Source of the DNA: Nicotiana tabacum
Taxonomy: Eukaryota > Streptophyta > Magnoliopsida > Solanales > Solanaceae
Length of the DNA: 64,000 nt
NCBI RefSeq assembly: GCF_000715075.1
Contig: NC_134093.1
Location: 100,858,826 to 100,922,825, forward strand
Reading direction: 5' to 3'
The translations under genes were made by a program, and so were the position numbers. A model generated the notes under the pieces. It was not told the DNA's origin, searched no databases, and was given only the letters and a program-made list of their open reading frames with translations. Positions 1-11,103 of this stretch are shown piece by piece (position 1 is the stretch's first letter; each line of letters begins with the position of its first letter).

Positions 1-591
1 AAGGTTTTTTGGAGAAATCACAGTTTTCAAGTTTACTCATATTCTTTTGGGGTTTTCGGTGAAAGATTTGTGATTTACTATTATACTTGAAAGGCATGTA
101 TATTTTTCCGTAACTGTGAACGAGTTGAGCATCTTATCTCTAAGTTATTTTCTTGTACCATTTTTTATTATATTGCTATGAACTGTGGCTTGTTATTGGA
201 GTTGGACCCTGACCCATGTACTCATATTAAACTTCTGCAACTTGAGTGCAGATGTTGGATGCCGATATTGCTGCGTATGGCGGGAGCTGAACCTGAAGAT
301 GTACCTATGCTCCAGTTATGGCCATCACTTGTCCTTGGTAGCATTAGATTCGAATTCTGTTCATTTACATTCAAACAGTTGTTGTACTTATTTTAGTTCA
401 GTCTTGTAAAAATCTAAATCTTAGAAGCTGATGATTTGTACTACCAGTACTTGGAAAATTCTTTGTATAAAAGTAGTTGTATTATTATTTCTTCTCATAA
501 TAAATCTCATTAAATTAGATAGTTGTTAATTGGCTTACCTAGCGAGTTGGGTTAGGTGCCATCACATCTAGTTGGATTTTGGGTCGTGTCA
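1..591 (+). repeat. 3' part of a gypsy-type LTR, left end outside the window
   Basis: Ends in a stretch (about 530-591) of the kind that closes the other LTRs here: GGCTTACCTAG, a GCCATCAC block and GGGTCGTGTCA. At about 220-255 it has the CTCATATTAAACTTCTGCA...GTGCAGATG block also seen near the 3' end of the N, M and S LTRs. No internal region or primer site follows; it is cut directly by a LINE fragment. The short open frames at 178-409 match nothing known to me. Family assignment is by eye only. Confidence 0.5.
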
Positions 592-592
592 G

Positions 593-781
593 ATGAGGAG
601 CACAGATGCCCCGGTGTGGAGGTATGGGAGGTTAACATTGGAGGGCCTACGGAGTGGTAGAGGTAGTCCGAAAAAGAAGTAGGGATAGGTGATTAGGCAA
701 GACATGACGCAGCTTCAGCTAACCGAGGAGATAACTCTTGATAGGAAGGTGTGTAGGTCGATGATTAGGATAGTAGGGTAG
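593..781 (+). pseudogene. C-terminal remnant of RTE LINE reverse transcriptase ORF
   Basis: Reading from 593, the frame gives recognisable C-terminal RTE pieces (LEGLRSGRGSPKK, VIRQDMTQLQLTEE, then TLDRKV) and ends at a stop at 779-781. Two in-frame stops at 680-682 and 686-688 show that it is dead. About 60 codons survive of a protein that is normally around 1000 residues, so neither the endonuclease nor the catalytic reverse transcriptase core is present. Confidence 0.7.
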
Positions 782-1095
782 GCGGTAGATTGTTCATTCT
801 AGTAGGATTAGTGTGCAATCTCGCATTCTGTTGGTAGTGCATTTCTATGACTATCCATCATTTTCATTCATTTTAAAAATCTTATTATCGTGTTATTTAT
901 GCTGCTTTTACATGGCTTTTTTGCATTGTCCCTCATTGTCTATCTTTTATTTAATGTGTTGCTTATGTTTTTCTGAGCTGAGGGTCTATTGGAAACAACC
1001 TCTCTACCTTCACAAGGTAGGGGTAAGGTCTGCATACACACTATCCTCCTAGATCCCACAGTGTAAGATAGTACTTGGTATGTTGCTGTAATACC
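593..1095 (+). mobile_element. 5'-truncated RTE-type LINE, 3' end only
   Basis: The segment carries the last codons of an RTE-type LINE protein, a short 3' UTR, and a tail at about 980-1092 (GGTCTATTGGAAACAACCTC, CAAGGTAGGGGTAAGGTCTG). That tail is the 3' end shared by solanaceous RTE LINEs and the TS/SolS SINEs, which use the LINE machinery. The 5' truncation is the usual result of target-primed reverse transcription. Its left edge abuts the LTR end at 591. No clear target duplication was found. Confidence 0.75.
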
Positions 1096-1423
1096 TCTTG
1101 GTTACAACAACTTTGCTTAATTTTTCTGGTATCAACTTTGTTCAAGGTATGCTAAAAATGAGATTATGAGTTTCCAATTGAAACAATGGTAAATATCTAT
1201 CAATTTTTGGAAGCTCACAATGCTTAATTTCCAATGCAGATTGATCAAGGAAAATATGGTAACATTTACAAGGCCTTAAAACAGATTATACTGTTGCAAT
1301 GAAAAAAGAAAATTTGTCAATGTGAATCTGGTTGGAGAGAATTTGCTTTGTGGCGTAAGAGATTTGTATTTTACGTGGATTGGACTTACAGCAACACCTG
1401 ACTTCAAGATCATTGAACTACAA
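1096..1423 (+). other. Non-repeat DNA with a possible kinase-exon relic
   Basis: This 330-base stretch sits between the LINE and element R and resembles no repeat in the window. At about 1241 an acceptor-like TCCAATGCAG precedes codons reading IDQGKYGNIYKAL, which resembles a protein-kinase glycine loop (GxGxYGxxYKA). One frameshift later comes TVAMKK, like the VAxKK strand with the catalytic lysine. A stop follows soon after, and the rest is not recognisable. The match is short and frameshifted, so chance is possible. Confidence 0.25.
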
Positions 1424-1939
1424 TGTAATGATCCAATATTAATCAAAATATTAGTGTTGTTAGCTGGGTACGATGGGAGGAAGCTTAGGCTAAGGAGTAA
1501 CAGGATCAGTGAAGAGGAATAAAAGAAATTCAAATCAACGGCTAGGTTTAGTTCAAATAAATGAGCTACAAGGGCTAAGATTTGGCCACGTCAGTTGAGG
1601 TTGTTATAACTAACCCTCAACAGAAATTGAAAGGCAACAAATCCAAGGTCATTTTTCTATCTTCTCTCACCTTCTCACTCGATCCCTTCTTCTTCTTCTT
1701 CTTCTTCTTCTTCTTCTTTTTCTTCTCTTCTTTCCTTCAAGCTCTGATTCTTTTCTCTCTTCATTTTTGAAGATCTCAGTCAACTATAAAGCTTACTAGT
1801 AGTAGTTAGTTGTTTCATTTGTTTATTTGTAAATCGTTCTTTTTTCCAGTTATATATAAAACAAAAAATTATCCCAAAATATTTCTTTAATTTGCAATTT
1901 AGTTGATTAAATTCTCAGATCGTTAGCGGGATCATTACA
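1424..1939 (+). repeat. 5' LTR of element R
   Basis: Starts TGTAATGATCC and ends GGGATCATTACA, an inverted terminal repeat of about 11 bases. It contains a TTC microsatellite at about 1686-1718 and has a clear direct copy at 7546-8033. The primer site begins three bases after its end. Confidence 0.92.
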
Positions 1940-1941
1940 TT

Positions 1942-1953
1942 TGGTATCAGAGC
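1942..1953 (+). other. Primer binding site, tRNA-iMet type (element R)
   Basis: TGGTATCAGAGC is complementary to the 3' end of plant initiator tRNA-Met and lies two bases after the 5' LTR, the standard position for first-strand priming. Confidence 0.9.
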
Positions 1954-1979
1954 TTCAATCCTGCGACTGTGTGGTGGTA

Positions 1980-3111
1980 ATGGTTGAAGAAACTAGGCTA
2001 AAAGTTATGGATGATAAGCTCGTGAGACACGGTGAGATTTTGAATGAGGTGCTGACCACTCAAGAGGAACTACGCAACACACAGACTAGTATACAGGGTA
2101 CCCTCGATCTAATCCTAGACAGGTTGACAAATTTAGAAAGAGTTCCTCAGCGAGCTCAAGGTTAGGGCTGCTTATCGGACGGATTAGGCGGTTAATTACT
2201 CTTAACGGTTTGGCTTAACGGTTATCGGCTTTTATATGTATTAATCCGCTAGCCATCCGATAAGATATCGGACGGATTGGTATCGATTTAGCTCTTATCG
2301 GGCGGTTATCAGGCGGTTTATCGGCCTAATTCAATCTATATTGCGTGCATTAATTGTTTGTTGACCGCCTAGCATACAAATTCAGAATAGAAAATTACAT
2401 ATTGAGTCCAGACATACATGTCTGTTAATGCCTACATAAGAATGATGTAGTGTATCATGTAGTGTAGAGTGAAAAAAGCAGAACACATTGTAGTCTACAT
2501 TACATCCCAAAGCAGACTATGATATAATGTAATTAAGGAAAAAGTAGTTCTAATGGATATGCCACTGTAACTCTTGCTAGCTATAACATGGATCATACAA
2601 GGATATCAAATTTTATTGAGATAACTATGTGATTGCTTGGGTTTAGATGCAATGGAGCAATTTCAGTAGTTTAGCTCATTAAATATAATGGCATCTAAGC
2701 TTTTATTAATTTATTCATATCACAAACGAAGCAACATTACAATAAACGTGCAGTCCTTCCCTTTGTTTCTTGTTCATTTCTCTTAGAAAGGTAACAATAT
2801 ATTAATAATTAATACAAAGGATGTGCTGGAGCCATATTTACAATTTTAAAAAGCAAAAATATGAGCTTGCTCTTCATACTAGGGCACTAAGATAGAGTGC
2901 TGGAAGCCTGGAAGTCGACGGGATAGAGTACTGCGGGTGGCTGCTGGAGTGCTGGTTGAATTTCTACTGAAGCTGGTTGAATTATGGTCGAATAAAGAGA
3001 ACCATAATTCTGCTGGTGGTTGAAGTTTAGGCGTTAGGGTTCTGATTATTTAGGAATTAGGCGTTAGAACTTAGAGATAAAGTACTAGAAGAAGTGGAAG
3101 GGTTTTTGATA

Positions 3112-3153
<42 letters not shown>

Positions 3154-4080
3154 TTAACGGGTTAACGGATTATCCGTTAAGAAAATTGAATAATCCGTCC
3201 CCAAACCGATAAGCCGTTAATAAAAAAAATTTCAATATGTTCCCCGTCCGTTAAACCGTTAACCCGATACCAATAAGCCATTAAGCTTCGGTTTCGGTTC
3301 GGTTTTCAGTTTCGGTTCGGTTTTGAACACCCCTACTCAAGGTGACATACCTCAGGGAGAGGGACTCTTACCACTCCCAGGTCAAGAGTTGAGACAGAAC
3401 AGACCTCAAGCTATGCAAGCCCCTTCCCCTAAATGGCTTCGTAAGTGTGAAAGGTATTTTAATCTGTATAGAACCCCAGACAATCAAAAGGACGAAGATG
3501 TTGCACTCTATCAAAATGGACCAGCTGACACTTGGTACCACTCATTAGTATTGAGCAGAGGTGAAGTGAGCTAGGCTGAATTCAAAGAAGAATTATTTAT
3601 TCGATTTGGAGAAGAGCTAATAGAGGACATAGTGGAAGAATTTAACAAGCTGAGTGAAGTAGGCTCTGTTGATGACTTCCTAGGCAAGTTTGAGGACTTG
3701 AACGCTCAAATGTTGGTAAGGAATCCTCACTTGGATGAGTCACACTTTATATCCAGTTCATAGGTGCTTTACAGGAAGAGATCATGTTTGGTATGAAATT
3801 GTTCAAACCTACAACTCTAAGGTTTGCTGTGAAAAAAGCTAGACTGCATGAGAAGGCTATAGAAGATGCTCAAAAGAAGAACAAGAGTATCACAAAGCCC
3901 TCATTTGTAGCTGAAAGTTGTGTTAACCTAAGGGCTCCTATTGCAGCTGCAGTCAAACCAAACTTCTTCAAAATTAGCCCTGAAGTTTATGAATACAAGA
4001 AGAGCAATTATTTATGTTTTAGGTGTGGTGAAAAATATGCACCAGGCTATCAGTGCAAGAAGAAGCAGCTGAACTGTATG
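1980..4080 (+). pseudogene. gag: gag of element R, split by a hAT-like element
   Basis: Structural polyprotein that would form the virus-like particle. The likely start is the ATG at 1980, the first good one after the primer site (the frame is open from 1941 but would include the primer site). The N-terminal part runs to 2162, is cut by the insertion, and resumes at 3344 in phase with the duplicated target. Further on there is an in-frame stop near 3574 and a +1 shift near 3762. A zinc knuckle follows at about 4016-4056 (CFRCGEKYAPGYQC), where the expected histidine is tyrosine. The protein cannot be made as it stands. Confidence 0.8.
2163..3335. mobile_element. Non-autonomous hAT-like DNA transposon
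   Basis: A 1173-base insert flanked by a perfect 8-bp duplication, CTCAAGGT, at 2155-2162 and 3336-3343. Its ends are TAGGGCTG and CACCCCTA, near-perfect inverted repeats (7 of 8). Subterminal AACGG-type motifs occur in inverted orientation on both sides, with many GGTTCGG/CGGTTT repeats on the right. The 8-bp duplication, short inverted ends and subterminal repeats are hAT hallmarks. No transposase frame is visible. A (TA)n run lies near 3116-3150. Confidence 0.85.
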
Positions 4081-4599
4081 ATAGGAGCATCAGAGCCACT
4101 TCTTGTGTGTACTAAGGCAGAAGAAGAAAAACAATGTGCAGACTTGATCATTGAAGGAAAATTGGAGCAGGAAGTCATGGAAGCCATGTGCATGAATGCT
4201 CTATCAGGTGACAACAGAGGAGTTAATACCATATTGGTCAGAGGTACCATAAGGAATAGGAAACTAACAGTGCTAATTGATTCTGGCAGCACTCATAGTT
4301 TCATTGATGTTAATACAGTCAAGGAGATATGTTACTAGGCTAGATATTGCCCACCAATAAGGGTGACAGTAGCTGATGGGAACTATGTCATGTACACTTC
4401 CATTTGCATAGGATATCAGTGGAAGATGCAAGGTAGACCCTTCCAGGAAGACTTACTAATCATTCCACTAGGAGGATGTGACATGGTGATGGGTAATGAT
4501 TGGATGAAAAAGCATATTCCCACTAAGTTTGATCATAAAAAGATGTGTGTTACCATTGGCAAGAAGGGAAATAAACTAGTGTTACAGGGGTACTTCTGA
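4081..4599 (+). pseudogene. Protease region of element R
   Basis: Aspartic protease of the gypsy polyprotein. The active-site motif DSGSTHSFID is at about 4280-4309, and the downstream flap-side motif DMVMGNDWM follows at about 4478-4505. An in-frame stop at 4336-4338 splits the domain, and the frame closes at 4597-4599. It continues in the same frame as the zinc knuckle, as expected for a gag-pol fusion. Confidence 0.8.
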
Positions 4600-4689
4600 G
4601 GAAGGCAAACTGAACATGATTTCAAGTGGAACAATGGGAAAGATTTTGAAAAAAGGCCAAGATCTGATAGCCCATTTTTTCATGATGAG

Positions 4690-6092
4690 TTCCTTGGTGA
4701 CATAAGATCAAGAACCAGTAGAAGAAACAATTCAAGAAGCGTTACACCTGTATCCTGATGTGTTTGCAGAACCTAAATCTCTACCCCCTATCAGGACCCT
4801 AGACCATACCATTCACTTAAAACCTGAAGCCATACCAGTCAGTCTGAGTCCTTATAGGTACAATTATTATCAAAATAATGAGTTAGAAAGACAGGCTAAA
4901 GAGATGCTCATCAATGGCATAATTCCACGTAGTCAATCACCCCTTTTATCAACAGCTTTACTTGTCAAAAAGAAGGATGGAACCTGGAGGTTTTGTGTAG
5001 ATTATAGGGGTCTGAATGACATCACAGTGAAGGATAAGTATCCTATACCTATTGTGGATGACCTCTTAGATGAGATGTGTGGATCTATGATTTTTTTCAA
5101 GGTGGATTTGAGAGCTGGTTATCACCATATTAGAATGAAGGCAGAAGATGTATACAAGACAGCTTTCAGAACTCATTTAGTCCATTATGAATTCAGAATT
5201 ATGCCATTTGGATTAACAAATGTGCAATCTACCTTTCAAGCTCTAATGAACCAGTTTTTTCAGCCTTTCCTTAGAAAGTTTGTTTTGGTCTTCCTTGATG
5301 ATATCCTTATTTACAGTCTATTTGTGAAAGATCATGTGACTCACCTAATTGCTGTATTTGACACTCTGAGGAAACACTCTTTATTTGCTAAAAGGTCTAA
5401 ATGCTTATTTGGTCAATCTAAGGTTGAGTATTTAGGTTACATAATAACTGCATAGGGAGTGTCTACTGATCCTACTAAAATACAAGCTATGATCGAGTGT
5501 CCTAGACCAAACTTATTGAGACCACTGAGAGGATTCTTGGGATTGACTAGGTACTATAGAAAGTATGTTGCTAATTATGGGGTTATTTGTAGACCTCTGA
5601 CTAACTTAATTAAGAAGGATGCTTTTAAATGGAACAAAGAAGCTAACCTAGCCTTTGCAGCCCTCAAGAGAGTTATGTCTTCTACCCCTAGTGTTGGCCT
5701 TACCTGATTACATTAAGGAATTCATAGTAGAAACATATGCTAGTCAAATTGGCATTGGCATTGTATTGATGCAAGAAGGAAGACCAGTAGCTTATTTTAG
5801 CAAGGTTTTGGCTCAGAAGCACAGATGTAAGTCAATCTATGAGAATGAGTATATGGATTTGCTGAATGCAGTGGACAAGTGGAGGCACTATTTACGGTAC
5901 AAGCATTTTGTGGTTAGGACTGACCCCACAACTTAAAATACCTTCTTGGACAAAGTGTTACTTCTTCCATACAACAGAAGAGACTAACAAAATTACTTGG
6001 GTTGGACTACGAACTACAGTATAAGTGAGGGGCTGAAAATAGGGTAGCTGATGCCCTTTCTAGGCTGCATGAAGAATCAGAAGACAACACAA
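4690..6092 (+). pseudogene. Reverse transcriptase and RNase H of element R
   Basis: The frame open at 4760-5455 shows the RT landmarks: LVKKKDGTWRFCVDYRGLN, FFKVDLRAGYHHI, MPFGLTN, and the catalytic FVLVFLDDILIYS at about 5279-5317. A stop at 5456-5458 comes before the connection domain (FLGLTRYYRKYV). A shift near 5690 leads into RNase H at 5700-5936 (first aspartate region reads ETYASQIG, so the usual DA is altered), and a stop at 5934-5936 precedes its last part, ending at a degenerate ADALSRL at about 6048-6068. Three or more lesions make it inactive. Confidence 0.87.
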
Positions 6093-6189
6093 GACAATTC
6101 CAAGGGAAACTACAGCAATTAGTGTCTCAGTTCCTTCTTAGATGCAGGAGATAGCACACATTTATGAAGGAGACACTCAAGATGCATAA

Positions 6190-7010
6190 TTGATCAGTCA
6201 GGTATCAGTGAGCATACAAGGACCTAGCATGCGACATTACTCTTCTAACATACTCAGAAGGAAGGGAAAAATCTACATTGGGACTAATGGTGGCCACAAA
6301 ACTCAGCTGATCTCCACATTCCATGACTCTCATATAGGTGGACACTCAGGACAACTAGGAACTCTAAAAAGGTTGTCACATATGTTCAATTGGTCTAAAA
6401 TAAAACAGATGGTCAATGACTTTATGGAAAGATGTGATATTTTCCTTAGGAGCAAGGATGATAACATGGCATATCCTGGTCTCTTTCAGCATCTCCCCAT
6501 TCCAAACCAAGTGTGATGAATGACCCTTATGGTAGTTGATAGAATGACCAAGTGTGCCCATTTCATAGCTCTTTCACATCCATATACTGCAGCAACAATG
6601 GCTGATGTGTTTTGGAAGAAAGTACACTGCTTGCATGGCACTCCTGAATCAATAGTAACTGATATGGATAAGGTGTTTTTATGAAATTTTTTGCAATCCT
6701 TATTCAAGGTTCTAGGAACTCAATTACACTATAGTACAACCTACCACCCTCAGAGTGATGGTCAAACTGAAAGAGTAAATAAGTGCTTGGAAAATTACCT
6801 CGGATGCATGACTGCTAGTCGACCAACACAATGGAAGCAGTGGCCTACTATTGCTGAGTGGTGTACAATACCAACTTCCACACCAGCCTACAGTGTACTC
6901 CTTTTGAGGCTTTGTATGATTATTCACCCCCTCAGTTATCACTTGGTCCCTTACTGGAAACAATGGTGCAAGCAGCTGAAGACATAGTAATTAGAAGACA
7001 ACAGATGTAA
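6190..7010 (+). pseudogene. Integrase of element R
   Basis: The zinc-binding N-terminal part lies at 6190-6516. The two histidines are present (FHDSHIGGHSG), but the pair normally written CxxC reads CDIF, so the second cysteine is lost. The catalytic core follows after a frameshift near 6517: first aspartate in MVVDRMTK at about 6530, second in VTDMDK at about 6655, glutamate in GQTERVN at about 6762. A TGA at 6682-6684 breaks the core, and the end is shifted (6691-6987). Confidence 0.83.
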
Positions 7011-7516
7011 CAACTATTGAAGGACAATCTAACTAAGTCTCAGGAAAGAATGAAATACTATACTGATAAGAGAAGATCTGATAGAGAATTTCAAGTGGGG
7101 GATATGGTCTATTCAAACTGCACCCATATAGGCAGACTTCCCTTGCATTGAGGAAAAACTTAAAGCTGAGTTCTAAATACTATGGACCCTATAAATTTCT
7201 GGCTAGAATTGTTAGTGTGGCTTACAAATTGGAGCTACCTCCTGAATCTATGGTCCACCCTGTGTTTCATGTATCTATACTCAAGAAAAAGGTAGGTGAT
7301 AGAGTGGTAGTCCATGCAACTTTGCCTATCACTAGTGATGATGGTCAGTTCTTAGTGAAACCAGTTGCTATTCTGCAAAGGTAACTAATCAAGAGGAACA
7401 ATGCTGTTGTGGTTAGAGTACTGGTACAATGGTAGAATCTACCTCGAGAAGATGCCACTTGGGAGGATTATCAGTTCCTCAAAGCTAAATTTCTAGACTT
7501 CGACTCTAATCCTTAA
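7011..7516 (+). pseudogene. Integrase C-terminus with chromodomain-like segment (element R)
   Basis: The segment has the conserved integrase tail (YGPYKFLARI, HPVFHVSILKKK). After a TAA at 7382-7384 the same frame goes on with a chromodomain-like stretch (VRVLVQW, EDATWED, FLKAKF) and stops at 7514-7516. In plants, C-terminal chromodomains mark the chromoviruses and are thought to guide insertion to particular chromatin. This supports chromovirus-like gypsy; the exact clade is not resolved by eye. Confidence 0.75.
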
Positions 7517-7532
7517 GGGCACAAATCCTTTG

Positions 7533-7545
7533 AAGAGGTGGGGTA
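7533..7545 (+). other. Polypurine tract of element R
   Basis: GAAGAGGTGGGGTA lies directly before the 3' LTR start TGTAATG, the position of the plus-strand primer. Confidence 0.8.
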
Positions 7546-8033
7546 TGTAATGATCCAATATTAATCACAAGATTAGTGTTGTTAGCTAGGCTCGATGGGA
7601 GGAAGCTTAGGCTAAGGAGTAACAAAATCAGTGAAGAGGAATAACAGAAATTCAAATCAACGGCTAGGATTAGTTCGAATAAATGAGCTACAAGGGCTAG
7701 GATTTGACCACGTCAGCTGAGGTTGTTATAACTAACCCTCAACAGAAATTGGAAGGCAACGAATCCAAGGTCATTCTTCTCTCTTCTCTCACCTTCTTCT
7801 TCTTCTTCTTCTTCTTCTTCTTCTTCTTTCCTCCAAACTCTGATTCTTTTCTCTCTTTATTTCTGCAGATCTCAGTCAACTATGGAGCTTACTAGTAGTA
7901 GTTAGTTGTTTTATTTGGTTATTTGTAATTCGTTCTTTTTCAGTTACATATAAAACAAAAAATTGTCCCAAAATATCTCTTCAATTCACAATTTAGTTGA
8001 TTAAATTCTCAGATCCTTAGCGGGATTATTACA
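7546..8033 (+). repeat. 3' LTR of element R
   Basis: A direct copy of 1424-1939, starting TGTAATGATCC and ending GGGATTATTACA. It is shorter, mainly in the TTC microsatellite (about 7793-7829) and nearby. Confidence 0.92.
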
Positions 8034-9311
8034 AACATATACTTCTTCTCCATATATATTGTGAAACAATTGTTTTTATAGGAAAAGAATTAAAAATGAA
8101 ACAATTATTTTTATAGGAAAAGAATTGAAAATATATCAATTACAGAATCATGGAACATGTATCATCGCACAACAAATGTGTTTCTAACCGTCCTTTGTTT
8201 GGATATGATAGTATTATCCGAGAAATGTAGTCGTCACTCCTTTTTATTTGTTTAGAAAACAATAATAATCATGTGAATGATGATGATAATTCAGTTAACT
8301 AATAAACTCTAGATACAACAAGAGGAAAATCAATTGTGCGTCTAATTTGGCAACATAATTTTCATAGTTCTTCTTAAATTGATCAACACCTTTCTCATAC
8401 GTGACAACATCAGCTTTTGAGATTACATTATTCTAGTTGCACAACAAGGTCAATCTTCTCTATGCCAAGGTCCGATGAAAAACTCAAATTAAACGAACAA
8501 AATTAAGTTGTATATCTTAGCCGATCTATTAGCCGGGCATCTGTTTGAGAATAATTTGGTTCTAACCTCCAAGGGTGGAATTTCTTGCAAATGCAATTTC
8601 ATTCTCTTTTTATGCAACCTAACAGATTTAAGTAGGACATCATATATTGCCTTTCCCCAATTATATTACTTAAATTTTCCCATTGATCTTTTAAGAAGTT
8701 CGGTGGCCAGAGTAACAAAGTTAATTTGCAGTTGGCAAATAAATAAACAAGAGAACATGTAGCATATACATAGTCTCAAAAAAGCATCATTCTAACTGTC
8801 AACATCTGTGAGAAAACCTTTAATATATGAGAGGGCAATAGTCTTTTCATTTTTTTCTACTTTTGCTCCAGGTAAATAAATTTATAAAAAACGGAGCACT
8901 TAGTTTTTCTTTCTTAAGAATATCATGTTTAACATCTTCACCAACTTTTTTAAAGCCAAGGAAATCTTGGACCTCCTTCATACAAAATGATATGCTAGAA
9001 TTTCCACTTTTAAATGATTTAGACTCGACATCAAACCTCTCATTCATTGCTGCCACTAACGACCGATATTCTGATGGTCAGGGATGTCGAGATTATACTG
9101 CTCAAAGATTGTGGTCTTCAGAGCATTTACCTTCACAATATCTTCCTTTATAGCAGCCATGAAATTATACATATCCTTGAAGGATCACCTAGTAGCCACA
9201 AATTTTTTACCGATTTTGAATTTTAATTTTTATTGAATTATTTGTTTTTGTTGGTTCTCTGTAAGATCTACTGGCAATCAGAAGGAAAATATTGTGGCTG
9301 CAAGGTGATTC
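8034..9311. other. Unassigned AT-rich spacer
   Basis: No LTR, inverted-repeat or known protein signature was seen in this 1.28-kb stretch. Overlapping open frames exist on both strands (8863-9153 on +, 8847-9056 on -), and a third at 8508-8762; none resembles a family known to me. A 27-base stretch around AGGAAAAGAATTRAAAAT is repeated near 8070-8095 and 8100-8130. It could be an old transposon body or a gene relic. Confidence 0.5.
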
Positions 9312-11103
9312 TGTCACAACCCAAAATCAACCTGTCGTGATGACGCATATCATAGTACTAGCCAAGCCGACATTTTCCAACACTTTGAATCTTTGAAAAA
9401 TACCAAAACAGTTTAAATAAAGGAGAAATCTCTTAAAAAAGGATATGAAATCATAACTCAATACATAAACTCTCCGTAAAATCGGGGTGTCACTGAGTAC
9501 ATGAGCATCTACATGGAAACATAGTCTGGAAAGTAGAACTGTAAAATAAACTGCAAGATAATGGAGGAGAGTCAAGGTCTGCGGACGCCAAACAGCTACC
9601 TCGATCATCTCCGATGGTCTGGTCTCTGCAAATCAGCAACCGCCGTAACCGGAAGCACTTGAATCTGCACACGAGGTGCAGGGTGTAGCGTGAGTACAAC
9701 CAACTCAATAAGTAACAATTCTAATCTCTATACTGAAAGTAGTGACGAGCTCAACATGTACAGTTCAATATAAAAATAACAGTACAGAAATGTTGGCATG
9801 TTTTCAAGTTCATCATATAAAAACTCAATACAAGTAAAATAGATCAACTCTGAATAACACAAAGGATATAACATTTCTATATCTACATGCCACTGTGCAT
9901 GTTGTATGTGGTACACTACAATGGAAGCCTCGCGTACTCACACTCTCAGAATACTCAATCACTCAGTACTGTACGGGGTAGGTCCATCCCAGAGAACTCC
10001 ATCCCAAATATAAATATATAGGGAAACTCCATGCCCAGGGAACTCCATCCCAAATGTGAATATATAGGAAAACTCTATGCCGAGGGAACTCCATCCTAAT
10101 ATAATATCCACATTGTTCATTGTGGGAGTGCAGACTCCGGAGGGACTCCTTCAGCCTAAGCGCTATAATAAGTCAGATCCATGTATAAATAAATAAAAAC
10201 ATAATACGGCGTGCAACCCGATCTCTTAATTATCACTCACAATCAGGCCCTCGACCTCATTCAATTATTAATCTCTCCAATCTCTCGGGCTCACAATGTC
10301 ATAAAAATTAGCCTGTCATGATGATACGTTGTATCAATGGATGGCAATAGAGATTGAGATATGATATGCAAATGATAGATGTGACTGAGTTCACAAATGT
10401 AAATTTAAACAAGTAATTCAACAGTCTACGGGTCCCAAAAATATCGGCACATGGCCAAAGCATGATTTTAACATGAGTCTCAACTCAATTTATCTAACAC
10501 GTGGAGGATGTGTGGGTATTGACATGATTATTTGATTATGCAACTCCACGAAAATAATTAAGTCATAATTTCTGTGGTGCACGCCTATACATCCATCATC
10601 TTGCATGTGCATCACCTCCATACCAATTATATAACACATAATTCAGTAATTTATACCTTCAGAACAAAGTTTAGAAGTGTTACTTACCTCAAGTTGTGCA
10701 AATTCCTACTCCGACAAGCCCTTGCCTCGCGAAACGGCCTCCAAATGTCTCGAATCTAGCCACAAACAATTCGATACAATCAACATGAACTAAAGGAATC
10801 AAGTCCATAAGAAAATACTATGTTATTAATCAAAATCAAAAAGTCAACTCAAAAGTAAACCCCCGGGCCCATGTCTCGGAATCGGGTAAATGTCATAAAT
10901 TCGAAAACCCATTCAATTACGAGTCCAACCATATCAAAATTACTCAAATCCGATACCAAAACCTCGATCAAATCCTCAAAATTTGGCCTAACAACTTTCC
11001 TGCATTTCCCCCCAATTTTCCACACCAAATCACTAAATAAATGATGAAATCAAAGGAATAACATGGAATTTAAGCAAAACTAAGTAATAATCACTTACTC
11101 CAA
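9312..11103 (-). repeat. M 3' LTR, piece 1 (its 3' two-thirds)
   Basis: Starts TGTCACAACCCAAAATCAACC on the + strand and aligns block by block with 60408-62205 of the 5' LTR (for example TTTGAATCTTTGAAAAATAC and GCTCATGACGAGGTGCAGGG-type blocks). It stops where element N begins. A 46-bp tandem repeat lies inside it. The open frames in it (9327-9916, 10574-10759) are LTR sequence and not genes. Confidence 0.85.
9994..10112. repeat. 46-bp tandem repeat in M LTR
   Basis: The phrase GAACTCCATCCCAAAT recurs at 9994, 10040 and (degenerate) 10086, a 46-base period, each followed by a TATATAGG block. The 5' LTR carries the same array at about 61113-61205, so it predates the insertion. Confidence 0.8.

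Larger units (their letters stand above)
1424..8033 (+). mobile_element. Element R: degenerate chromodomain gypsy LTR retrotransposon
   Basis: Two direct LTRs of about 0.5 kb (1424-1939 and 7546-8033) start TGTAATGATCC and end in ATTACA, flanking a tRNA-iMet-type primer site, gag, protease, reverse transcriptase, RNase H, integrase and a C-terminal chromodomain-like segment, then a polypurine tract. This is the Ty3/gypsy order, with integrase after RNase H. A hAT-like element interrupts gag. Several stops and frameshifts break the coding region. Flanks are TACAA on the left and AACAT on the right, so a clean 5-bp duplication is not visible. About 14 LTR differences in the first 185 aligned bases (hand count) suggest an old insertion. 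Confidence 0.9.

Noticed and set aside
1942..1953. tRNA-like sequence
   Set aside because: Only the 12-base primer complement is present; no tRNA fold here or at the other primer sites.
4690..6092. Integrated pararetrovirus as the source of the RT
   Set aside because: Paired LTRs, an integrase and a chromodomain-like end show a gypsy retrotransposon; no movement-protein or caulimovirid motif was seen.
1419..8038. A 5-bp target duplication TACAA for element R
   Set aside because: TACAA occurs on the left (1419-1423), but on the right it overlaps the LTR end (8030-8034), so it is not a clean duplication.
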